A stretch of DNA of 64,000 nt, from positions 2,779,001 through 2,843,000 of the forward strand of contig JAQFVV010006305.1 of the NCBI GenBank assembly GCA_028023455.1, in the 5' to 3' direction. This document shows positions 21,913-32,927 of this stretch, piece after piece. The position numbers and the translations under genes were made by a program. Every line of letters begins with the position of its first letter. The stretch's first letter is position 1. Under the pieces are notes generated by a model. It made no database searches, had not been told where the DNA came from, and saw only the letters and a list, made by a program, of their open reading frames with translations. Source of the DNA: Epiperipatus broadwayi (lineage: Eukaryota > Onychophora > Udeonychophora > Euonychophora > Peripatidae).

Positions 21913-23749
21913 GAAGTGTTCTATCTATAACAGCCATGGTGATCTCTGCTTTAGTGTGTAAAGAATTCAGAAAAAAATATTTCTATTGTAGAACAAACAA
22001 TATAATGCTTTAACATATTTGCAAAGTTCCTACATTATACATAAAATTACATCATCTGAAATAAATTCAAAATAATTATCAATCCATCATTCAATGTTTA
22101 AAATATTTCATGGCCTAGTTGAACTTTCTTTTGTTTGAATATGGTAAAGCAAAAGACCCATTAGTATCTCTGCTCTATAATATAAAGTTGAATATTACAA
22201 TAGTCAAATATATTTAAAATACATATATACAAGCAACAAAGATTACAAATTATAAAATTATTATATATACAAGCAACAAAGATTACAAATTATAAAATTA
22301 TTATATAAAAGCCTTTTTCGGCAAATTATGTTTTTTGCCCTTTTCAATATGTCTCCATGATTTAAAGCACATACAGCGACATCTATATCAACATATGAGA
22401 GAAGACAGATAAACAAATAGATATCTGACATGATCTATTATGTGATTTTTTCCCTCAATTCTACTACAAAATTACTCTGTTATATATAGTGAATGGATAT
22501 ATATCCACATATATTAATTAATTAACTATCCATTCTTTATCCATTAACCACTTATTATTTAACTTAATGGATGTTTTGTATATATTATTTATGACTTTAA
22601 TAATAATAAAATTGTTTATTAGTTAATTAATCTATGCTATTTTTTAAATTTTTTTATTACTTTTTTATTTCTTCCATTGCTTTTGTTAAAGTATTTCAAA
22701 TAATCACATGATCTTTTTATGTTTTCCTCAAATACTTCCAAGAGCAGTTGATCTTACTCTACCATTTTGTGTCCATTGATTACTCAAGTTTACAGTTTAA
22801 TAGTTGTTTTTTAACATATCAACATATTTTAAAAATTCTATAATAATTGTGTTATTAAACATCAGTACCTTTTTTGATTTCTCTAATTTATAAAAATGAG
22901 TGTTATCATACTTATAATATTTAGACTAATATGAATATTTATACTCTGTTTAGCAGTACTGTTTCCCATTGTTTGGATTTATGGAGCAATCTGCTATCAG
23001 TAGCACTGGAAATCCAAACATGTAACATGCAGAGAGTTCTACTACACTGATCCAGCACTAAATTTAATATATTTTATCTAGTATAAAATTAATTAGGTTG
23101 AGTAACATAAATGTGTTTCTGTGAGACTTCCCTATTTGTAATGATGCTTCCAGTGTTTCAATTTTGTTTATATGTTGAAATATTTCTGAATTTGATAATG
23201 TAACTTCTATATATACACACTCATTCATTTTTAAAAAATATTTTTTACAAATCAAAAATAAGTATTTGTTCAATTCTTTCTTAAAGTATAAAGAGATTAG
23301 GTTAAATTTATCATACATCAATCATATTTTGAAAGGCTCTATCTCATTAGGAAACTTTTTAAGATTTAGAAGAGTCAAAAAAGCTAATGACAATAAATGT
23401 ATATTAGAAAAGCTTAAAAATTTAAACTATAATCCATTCTGAAGTAGCACTATTCGTACAATTATTAACAGTATCAATTTGATAACATTTCTTCATAATA
23501 ATATTCATGTAGAAATTTTTTTAAAATCTCATCTTAACAATAAATATCACAGAATAACAAATAGTTAATTTTTTTATGAATTCATTTTTGCTATTGAAAA
23601 TTTGAGAAAACATTAGAAAACTATAATTCTTTTGAAAAACTTTTATTTGAAGATACTTCTGCATTCGAATACAATGACCAGAATTTTAGCTCAACCAAGT
23701 AACAAACTCTTGATATAACTTAGTATTTAAACATATTTACAAAGATTTG
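21913..23749. other. AT-rich DNA with one short tandem duplication
   Basis: No gene recognised. Short open frames carry no motif. The only structure noted is the 40-bp duplication at 22223-22302. Confidence 0.5.
22223..22302. repeat. exact 40-bp tandem duplication
   Basis: Two adjacent, apparently identical 40-base units containing ACAAGCAACAAAGATTACAA, offset by exactly 40. The identity points to a recent duplication. Confidence 0.85.
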
Positions 23750-24339
23750 TATAACATATAGGATATATGAGCACAAATACCATGACTCACCACTCTCCAC
23801 ACCATCTCATAATACTGATACACTTGAACACATATATGTTGAAAAGATAAATAATCACCAATATACGTATTTCATGCTAAACCAGCAATCATCACTTGGT
23901 CCAGATTACCGTCTCTACACATATATGCTATAAGTGATCAGATATATATTAAGATAGCCAATCCTCATACTTTAATGGACAGGCTTCAATCTACTCCACA
24001 CTCCAACTCTTCAATTGTCCATCCAATTGAAAATCTGATGATGGAACACTCAAAGGCCACCCTAAGACTGAGATTCTTGTCACATCCATGTTGACTTAAG
24101 GTCAATCTAACCCCTCATACACAGGACATAATCCATTTAATACAAGGAATAGGCAGACATCTCTACTATGTAATAACTGAAACACACAGGTTGATGATTG
24201 CTGGTTTAGCATGAAATACATATATTGGTGATTATTTATCTTTTCAACATATATGTGTTCATGTGTATCAGTGTTATGAGATGGTGTGGAGAGTGGTGAG
24301 TCATGTGAAAGTCTGTGCTCATTCACCCTATATGTTACA
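23750..24339. repeat. foldback/TIR element, ~145-bp arms and ~300-bp centre
   Basis: The left arm (23750-23894) and right arm (24192-24339) are inverted copies. CACCACTCTCCACACCATCT on the left answers AGATGGTGTGGAGAGTGGTG on the right, and TTTCATGCTAAACCAGCAAT answers the inner end. The centre is unique and has a slightly higher GC content. AAAGATTTGTATA occurs at 23741 and again at 24381 and could be a target duplication if the element is larger than the arms. A 16-bp inverted pair, AACTGAAACACACAGG, at about 24177 and 24365-24380 brackets the right arm. There is no transposase. Confidence 0.75.
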
Positions 24340-25330
24340 TATATAAACACAGGTATATAATAAGCCTGTGTGTTTCAGTTAAAGATTTGTATAAAAGTTT
24401 GCAATGATGACAATTTATATAACTTTCTGTGTTCTGTATGTTTGGATTTCCAGCATAATTAGTGGCAGATTGCACCAATAGCTATAACATTGGAAACAGA
24501 AGTAAAAAAGCATGGATACTCTTATTAATTTCCATATTGTAATTTTAATAAATTACTCATTGAATTGTTTTTTTCAAATACATTTATCCATTAATAATGG
24601 TACACAGGTTAATATTAAACACAATATATATAATTAAACACAGGTTTGTTTAGAACACATAGTAGAATTGAACTGAACAATAAATTTAAGCTGATGATTT
24701 AAACAACTAGATTTTTTTTTCAAAAATAATAGTAAAATATTAATACACTTTTCAAAGAGTATCCCAATATTATTAAAAGAATTAATAATGGAATGGATTC
24801 TAGAAGAGATGGTATTATATGGATGCTTTAAATCTTAAAATGAAATTCCAAGAGATTATAAGAGACCTAGAAAGAGATCACATGTGAGATGAATAAAATA
24901 AGAATGTTGTTTAGTGCAATGTGTAGAAATCTAAATTAAATTTTAAGTCTTTCATTTCATGGTAGATCAATAATGTTTTAAATGATGATGATTATTATCC
25001 TAATTTTTTTAATTTTTGCTTTTAAGAACATGTTCAAAGTATGGTTTTCAAACATTATGAATTATCACGCAGGATTATTTGCCAAATTTAAGTGAACAAT
25101 TTTCTTATATTTTTTCCTTTATGCATAATTTTCTTTTGCTTTTTTCACTGAACCTAAGTTTGATTGCATAGAGAGAAAAAAACCCTTTTAAAAAATTGCT
25201 CACATTGAAATGGTAAATAATACCAAAAGTTAATCCATTGTGATAATCCATAATACGGTAACCATGCCTTAATCATACTTTTAAAAGAAAAATTAAAATC
25301 AAGGGGCCCCTCATAAATTTTTACTATTAT
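24340..25330. other. AT-rich DNA, no gene seen
   Basis: No recognisable coding or RNA feature. An A-rich stretch with AGAGACC/AGAAAG motifs near 24860 is unassigned. Confidence 0.5.
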
Positions 25331-25448
25331 CTTCGGCAGAATATCACCTTCAATTCAGTTTTTATAAATCTAAAAGTTCGTTCAACTTGCTAGATTACCA
25401 CTTGGTCAGACCAGCAACACATGATGAAGGAGAAAATTGTCATTCAAA
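25331..25448 (+). repeat. decayed tRNA-like/PLE-tail module (SINE-like), copy 1
   Basis: Aligns by eye with 60044-60195. A degenerate B-box-like AAGTTCGTTCAACTTG is followed by CTTGGTCAGACCAGCAACAC, then a TGATGAAGG core and TTCAAAATGTAG. The other copy has the same order: B box, ACTGGTCAGGCTAGCAACAC, CTGAAGA, CTCAAAATGTG. The head is too mutated to show an A box. The tail resembles hammerhead-type sequence found in Penelope-like elements, but one conserved core base is changed (A for C at 25421). Confidence 0.5.
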
Positions 25449-26207
25449 ATGTAGTGTTCTATAGTAATTTGTGTGTTATTATAAACAATTAAATGTAAAA
25501 TATATACATTTTTAATTTTTTTAAAAACATTTAACATTTCAATTAAATTCTAGAAAAAGACAACATACAACTACAAAAATACAGAAATTGTTTTTTTTTT
25601 GTTTTCTGTTTATTTCTATTTCCTAAAAAGATAAAACAAAATTGTTTTACTTTCTTTCAGCCTTTGTCAAAATAAAGGCAACTTTTACTTTTAACTTTTG
25701 ATTAAAAACAATTGTATTTTAACTTTGTAGAGTCTTTTTTATATATTTTTAATTTTGTTTTGATGTTTCAATCTTTCAATTTTCACATTGGTATTGCATT
25801 TTGATTTGAAATATTTCTTCCCAGTGTTTATACAAACATTTTGATTTTATTAAATGATTTCAAATATATTTCATGATTGAGGAAAAAATGTGTTTACTAA
25901 AATTTCAAATTCAGTCTAACATTTCTAAACTTTAGAAAATAAATAGTTTTTAAAAAATATAAATTCATTTAGTTTTAATCTGTTTATCTATGCCACTATA
26001 CTATAACTAAAGAAGTTGGTTGAAGTATTAAGTGAATTACCCTGTAGTTTGAATCTCTAATAAAACTAAAATTTACAAGCATCTGAAAAATCTTTCAACA
26101 GGTTCAGGCTATCAGAATTATATCCTATAAATTTAAATCAATGGAAGAGTGAAAGGTAAACCACTAAACATCACATGATCACTATTTCTTATGCTAGCAC
26201 ATAACTG
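25449..26207. other. AT-rich DNA, no gene seen
   Basis: No coding remnant or repeat recognised. Confidence 0.5.
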
Positions 26208-26447
26208 TTATTAAAACAGGCAAAACTCTCCATACAGTAGTGCCACTCAGTGCAAAAGATCTGGGTGCAGTGCTCTCAAATCCAAAGCTCTTAACTGACA
26301 CAGGCTGCAAGCCAGAAACTAGTCTGGAGATATTGGATGAGTAGGCACTAGATGGGGATTTTATGCACAAGCCTTCTGGCATCTATTGATTACTCTGATT
26401 GGCACTGAGTGGCACTACTGTATGGGGAGTTTTGCCTGTTTTAATAA
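26208..26447. repeat. MITE-like element with 46-bp terminal inverted repeats
   Basis: A 240-bp element. The left terminus (26208-26253) reads TTATTAAAACAGGCAAAACT and the right terminus (26402-26447) is its inverse, both including CAGTAGTGCCACTCAGTGC with one or two mismatches. The internal 150 bp is unique, with no transposase. No clear target duplication is seen; the flanking AT bases form part of the palindrome, so the family cannot be assigned. Confidence 0.78.
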
Positions 26448-27387
26448 GAGTGAAAGATGTGAATGCTAAAGGTTCCTCAAATAAAACTCATCACTTCTAT
26501 GATTCAAGCATCACATGATCTAAGTGATTAAATATTAGATTATTTTTTATTTGTTCTAATAATTATGTTTATCAGATAGAGATAGTGATAAATATGTTAA
26601 ATATCTCTGACTGATGTGTAATTACTGAGATAATGTTTATAATTATAAATGATGGATTTGTACTCAAGAAGTCATGTGATAATTAGACACAAAGTAATAA
26701 ATTTAGCACATTTTCACTCAGTAACCCAACTGAGTTTTGTTTCAATTTTCATATTGATAATGTATTTGTTGTTCATGACATGGATGCTATTTTATTATGG
26801 TAATACATCATAAGAGCATTGTTTATATTATTTAAACTTTTGCAAAATCATTGACAGCTGATTCCCAATAGAATAATAAAAAATTCATATTAATAAGCAG
26901 TTAAAATATGTTGAAAACAAATGTTTACTTGATGAAAGATGCTGCTTGTTTTTCACTTTCTATCATCAAATGAATCTCAAAGTTTAATAAATCATATTGA
27001 AACATTTACTACAATTAACAATATAGTTTCCAGTAAACTTTAATTGAATGTGAAAAGTTAAAAAAATGAAAACCATTAATAAGATTGTTCACAAAACAAA
27101 AGATACAGATAATACTACTAAATTTTAAATTTGTTTATATTTTAAAGGTGATCTGAAGTAAAAAGGTAACATTTCTTGCAATAAATTGTTAAACTTTGTT
27201 GTATTATTATAATTTTATCTTGATGTTTTTTCTTTGGTAAAGCTGCAATTGCTGAATGATAATGAAAAGATAACATCCAATTTTAATTAATTTAGACACA
27301 TTGAATATTATGTTATATATTATGATATATAATTAATTTCCATTAATGGTTATTATAAATTTTATTAAACGCTCACTATTATTTCAG
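26448..27387. other. AT-rich DNA, no gene seen
   Basis: No coding remnant or repeat recognised. Confidence 0.5.
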
Positions 27388-27538
27388 TAATAGTTTTAAC
27401 AAGGCTGTAAACCTTAGCAATGAGCATCTGAAAAAATCATCACTAGGGACCTCTGTAGGTCTGTGTTTTAAAGAGGTCCCTAGTGATGATTTTTTCAGAT
27501 GCTCATTGCTAAGGTTTACAGCCTTGTTAAAACTATTA
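27388..27538. repeat. near-perfect 67-bp palindrome with 17-nt loop
   Basis: Arms 27388-27454 and 27472-27538 pair over essentially their full length (TAATAGTTTTAACAAGGCTG answering CAGCCTTGTTAAAACTATTA), around a 17-base loop. No mismatch was found by eye. Such a perfect arm pair in drifting AT-rich DNA is either very recent or maintained by gene conversion. No gene, target duplication or TIR family was recognised. Confidence 0.85.
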
Positions 27539-28919
27539 TTAATGGTTATTATAGTTGTGGATCACTTTCAAATTGATAATTATAATTTTAATTTTCATGT
27601 GTTAATTAATATATTTCACTTTGCTTAATGCTTGCATTTATATGGTAGGTGTGATTTAATGTGAGATTTGATTGTTATCATGTTAAATGTTTATGATTAT
27701 ACATGTTATATTTGTAATTTATCATATATCCATGTTATATCATGTCAGATGTACTTGTTCTCTTATCCTGCATGAAAACGTAAATTATCATCATGGGTGA
27801 ATCATGTATGATACCCATAGAGTTTTGAGTGAATTAAGGCTATGTTATCAGAATGTATTTTGTATATTTCCTTAAACAAGGAATTAACCCCCTCTTCTTT
27901 TTTCATATCCCAAAAGGTATTCCCAAACAGTGACACCAGGATTTCAGATCATTTATAATCATGGAATGACTGTGGTCTAGATTGTTTCTTCACTTATTAG
28001 CCTTAATTCAACCCCATTATACCTCTGCACATATTGCATATTTCACTAGATTTCATACTCTTAAGTCTTAATGATTTGATATTGGTAACAATGAAATCAT
28101 TCCTGAAAAGGTAGTAATTAGAAAATGTAAACTGTATTTAACATTAAATGAACAATGGTAAGAAATAATATCTTATCAAGTATTATTTTATATTAGTAGA
28201 TCATTATCTAATGCCTTATCTATTCAAGATAATCTCACATATACCAGTCGCCTTTGCTATTTATAGCTAAGTGTTAAAATGCTGATGTTTTCACTAGTGT
28301 TAGAGAAAATTCTATAATATGACATTAAGGATTTAAGTGTAGAACCATAGTAATATTGATTCTCAAAGTAATATTGACAGTCCAACATTTTGAATAAATA
28401 AATAAAATAGGAAATCATATAATCTTCTTAACATATTATAGTATGAATCATTATTAATGCTTTAGGAATACCTATTATATTACATTGCCTAATATTGAGT
28501 ATTGCTAGCTTGCCATTCATCAGATAGGAATTTTAGAATTATCTTACATATAATTAGTTTTAAATAAATAAGTTTCATAAAATTATGCCTGATAAATAAA
28601 ATATAAAAATTTATAATAGGTTAAAACAAATTTAATTTAAAGAACAGATTTAAATAACAATTCACTAAAAGATGAGTGCTTAATTTATTACAAGAGAGAC
28701 TTCTACAAATCTCAACCCAAGGTTCGACTTTATAAGGATAAGTGTGACCAACTTTTATCTTCAACTATATAGGCAACTTGGGAGTGTGAAGCTAATAAAT
28801 TCTTCACCGATTAAGTCTACTATTTTTGTTAAACATTAATGATTGTGAAATCTTTTGATTTACAATGAGTTAATAATCAGATCTTAAATTTAGAAATATT
28901 TTGAATTAATTTAAAGTTG
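27539..28919. other. AT-rich DNA, no gene seen
   Basis: No coding remnant recognised. A short stretch of higher GC near 27890-28030 is unassigned. Confidence 0.5.
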
Positions 28920-29136
28920 TAAATATTAATTCTTATTAAAAACAATGCCAGCATGTAATACTTAAATAAGGCTATAATCTTAGTACAGGTGCCTCAATGC
29001 ACATGTACTAAGATTATAGCCTTATTTAAATATTACGTGCTGACATTGCGCTTAATAAGAAGGTGCAGGAACTAAGGTTATAGCCTTATTTAAGTAGTAC
29101 ATGCTGACTTTGCACTTAATAAGAATTAATATTTAA
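28920..29136. repeat. three-armed foldback repeat
   Basis: The left arm (28930-28987) is answered by an inverted arm (29004-29061), which is itself directly repeated at 29070-29127. All three share the TAAATAAGGCTATAATCTTAGT sequence or its inverse, and the outer edges (AATATTAATTCTTATT and its inverse) pair across the whole. So one arm can pair with either of two partners. No coding capacity. Confidence 0.8.
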
Positions 29137-30732
29137 AAGATAATAATATATTATAATTTTACTCAGATGCAAAGAGATCTTTGTTTAATAATATTTAAAT
29201 ATGTTAACTAAATGTTGTTCTTTGTATTTTTGTCTATAAATTGATCAAGAATATATATTTTCTTTTGTTGTTGTTGATTTATAAAATATGTAAATAATGT
29301 AAATAAAATTTTGTTTTTCAAAATGTATTCAATTGCGTGTAGCCTTATTGCTAAACACTGTCCATATTGTTATTGATATCCACACATTATTGTTATTGTT
29401 ACCAACATCATCATCACTTAATATGATTGATTTTATTATATGATAGCATATTAGAAATATGTTTTGCCAATCTCTTATATAGAGTATACAAAATTTTGCT
29501 ATTTATTTATCAAAACATTGTTAATATTATGTACATATGCTATTTTCAAATAACGTCTTAAAAGTTAATTATTTAGTTTTTCGAATAACATTTCTATAAA
29601 TTATCAGATTCCATCATTCACTGAACTTGGTCATATTGTTCATTATGGTCAAATCAAAATTAGTTTATAAATGGTTATATTTATCTTATTATTATTAGGG
29701 ATTTATTGATTCATCATAAAATTTAAAGTTTATTTTTATTATTTTCAGTAGAGTAGTTAAATATTCTTTACTAATTTCATTTAGGTATTATGAGTCATCT
29801 TTGTTTTTTATATTTGGATAGTAGTAAAATCCTTACTGATCCAAATATACCTGTAAAAATAGTGAATTTTCAAATGATATAAACCCTGAGAAATTAAATT
29901 ATTGATTAATAGTTTTAACTTTGATTTTATTATTAGTTTTTATTTCTTAAGTTATTTGATGTGCATCACCTTGATCTCTTATGTTCAATCTTATTGTTTC
30001 ATTGATTCATTAAAATCTCAAAGATTTAAGCTTTCTTCCTTAGCTTTTAAAACTTAGAACCCATTTTATTTTAATAGTTAAACTTTCTTCTTTAATTAGT
30101 CAAGCATAGAATCCCTTGCCTTTAATTTAGTAATGTCTTGTTTATTTGAAATAATATTAAATTAATATTTCAGGATTCCATTCATCTCATCTTATCTCAT
30201 TATTATAATTTATTCATACTTCATTAATTACTATTTTATCACAATTTAACTATTTATCACCATACCACCTTTCCTTTCATTTCTCCTCATTTTTAGGACC
30301 ATTCATTATTCATTTCCACTAGTTAAATATTATTTGTTCTTCATCACCCATTTAATCTTCTACATCGTGATTCATTTATCATTTATTCCATAATTATAAT
30401 TTCATACTCATCTCATAAATAGATTGCTTCCAGTTGCAAGTTAAATATTTGTTTTTAGATATTGGAAGTTAATTTAATCAATGTACTTTATCCAATGTTA
30501 GATGTAAGAGATGTAGGGTTAATGTAATGTAAAGTTGGTAATGGAATGTGGCCTCTCCTATATCCATTTATACTTAAGCTAATCAAGCCAGTTCTGTATC
30601 CTCTGTTTTATATTTCATTTCATTATTTTATTTTGGGAGGTGATTACAAAGGCCTGACCACATACTTATGTGCCTCTGTTTTATTTTACATTATATATTT
30701 TACTGTTGGTTATAATATATATATATATATAT
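29137..30732. other. AT-rich DNA, no gene seen
   Basis: T-rich sequence without a recognisable gene. It ends in a TA run (about 30716-30732) that holds the next insertion. Confidence 0.5.
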
Positions 30733-32923
30733 TGTAACGAGCACAGACGTTCGTTACATTGTTGTTTTTTTTTATTTATTAAACATGAAAGTAAATTAAA
30801 CAGTTCACATTTAAAAATTTTCTTTTAGAATTAAAAATTGAAATTAAAGATCATCTTAAACTCGTATATATTAAATCGCACAGATAAAAAAAAATTATTA
30901 AAATAAAACTGTATTAAAAATAGAAAAGGTATTTTAAAAACAAAAACTTAAAAAGATTTAGAGATAAAAATATATATTTGATTTGGAAAACAGATTAATT
31001 AATCAGAAATGGAAATGATTGTTAATTAGTTAAATGTAAACCAGCCTTGGGCATTTAAATGTAAAAACATCAGTCAGATAGGAAAACAATAGAAACTTTT
31101 AGCAAATGAAATAAATCCATTGGGAAATCGGACCTCAACGAAAAGGATCATCGCATCGATGACGTAATGTTAAGTCAATCTTTCAAAGTAATATAAAAGG
31201 AAAATTTGGAAATTATTATTTAGTGACTGGAAATTGATTATTACGATGTGACTATATGTAGTAGTACGAAGTTGGAGGTGAAGGAATTGACAGACGCACT
31301 GTCAATTCTTTCAGCTGTTAAAGAAAGGAGAAATGAACTATCGTTTCCTACATTGAGGACCAATTAAACTAAAAAAACCTCCGAATGAATAAATAAAACA
31401 ACGGCTAAATGGATACCAATCTTAGGACGGCGTGGGAATTCCCGTTCAAACTTACAAACGACAGATAAAGATGAACTGTTTAAAACCGTAAGAACTTTAC
31501 AATTAATGAACATTAAATTAAAACTTTTCGTATTTAAAATAATTGCATTAGTTTCCTATCTGACTAAAGTAGTTAAAATGTTATTTGATGTATTTTTTAT
31601 TTATTTGTGTAATATCATTTCCATTTATTTAATTTTGTTCTTTAAGTTTATTTATGATTTCTGTTTTCCGATAAATTAAAATATATCAATGTTAAACTTA
31701 AGTCGGGCGTGAATGGCTGTATAGATTTGTAAAGTTATATTAGGGGAGGGTAATCTTAGGTTATTTGTTTTGTGGTTAAATTGGGTCAATGGATTGGATA
31801 TATTGGTGTGATTAGTAGATGTAATATTGATTCGCTACGGGCAGAATCGCTTCATACGCCGCACACTTCCGTTTGCCTATGGAAGGAATTATAAGTCGGA
31901 TACCGCAGTTCCTTTCTATGGAGTTTTTTGTTTTATTGCTCTTCTTTGCAGATAGATGTAATATTCCTATCTCATAAGAGGCAATTTCTTCCCTTAACCT
32001 TTTGTGCTGCCGTATTTTATTACATTGAATACATCGATATATCAGATGAATTGATGCCAGTTTGACTGCGAATTTTAGCCTAAGGTTAAATAGGGATAGA
32101 ATATTTTATTTTCAAATGCAAATCTATGTGGTCTATTCATACTTGACCCTAAATAAAAATGCATTAAATTTAAGTTGTTTATAGACGCTTGCATGGATTG
32201 GTTATCGGTTAAGTATGTTTTGGGTTTTCATATTTGATCAAAATATATAGACATTCGATAAATAATGATACCTTACAGTGAGTATCTAAAATGTATTTAT
32301 TCGGATGCCTTTTAAGTTATTGGTGACAATGCAAGTATCTTATGGTGAATACTAATGGGTTACGTATAAATTTCCCTCCGCAATTGTCAGTAATCAATAA
32401 TTTTGTATTTTGATCGTTTATGTTTACTTTGAAATGTTTTTGACCGTGAAATCTATGTAACCGATCTATATTCAACATTATAAACAAGCTTTCATAAATT
32501 TATCTGTGCGAACTTAATTAAAATGTAAAATTAGAATAGTAATTAAATGTAAATTAAAGTCAAAAATCAAAGTTAAAAATAATGTTAAATGTTAAAATGT
32601 AAAACTAATACTAAAATAATTTTAAATCTTATATATATGTGCATAAATAAATGTTTGTATGTTAATTACTGGCAGTGGCTTATTTTATTTATTTTTTTAA
32701 TGTTGAAATCTAATTAGATAAGATATGATATTATTAAATCTCTGCTACTCCCTGAGCTAGTGACTGGGCTAACGACCGGATGCAAAATATTTAAAAAAAA
32801 AATTTTGTTATTTTTTTTTTTACTTACGTATCTGCCTACCTTATAAATTTTTCTAGGTTCAAATGCCTAGATGGCGCCCCGTAGTGCAGATTACGTTAAG
32901 TCCCTATTCTCCGGATCGTTACA
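30733..32923. mobile_element. solo-LTR-like element, 2191 bp
   Basis: Termini are TGTAACGAGC and GGATCGTTACA, giving TG...CA, with ATAT on both sides (30729-30732 and 32924-32927), though the surrounding TA run weakens that evidence. The ending CGTTACA matches the coding-sense end of the LTR at 60245-62767. The left end folds as TGTAACGA...TCGTTACA (30733-30758), echoing the palindromes at the LTR starts of the other copies, which favours plus orientation. However, GGATCATCGCATC at about 31147 also occurs in the 60-62 kb LTR in the opposite relative orientation, so strand is left open. The GC content is higher than the flanks. No coding frame. Confidence 0.65.
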
Positions 32924-32927
32924 ATAT

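Noticed and set aside
22223-22302. CRISPR-like or satellite array
   Set aside because: Only two adjacent units with no spacers; a simple recent duplication.
24102-24350. 82-codon minus-strand frame
   Set aside because: Falls in the foldback arm and repeats the arm sequence; not a gene.
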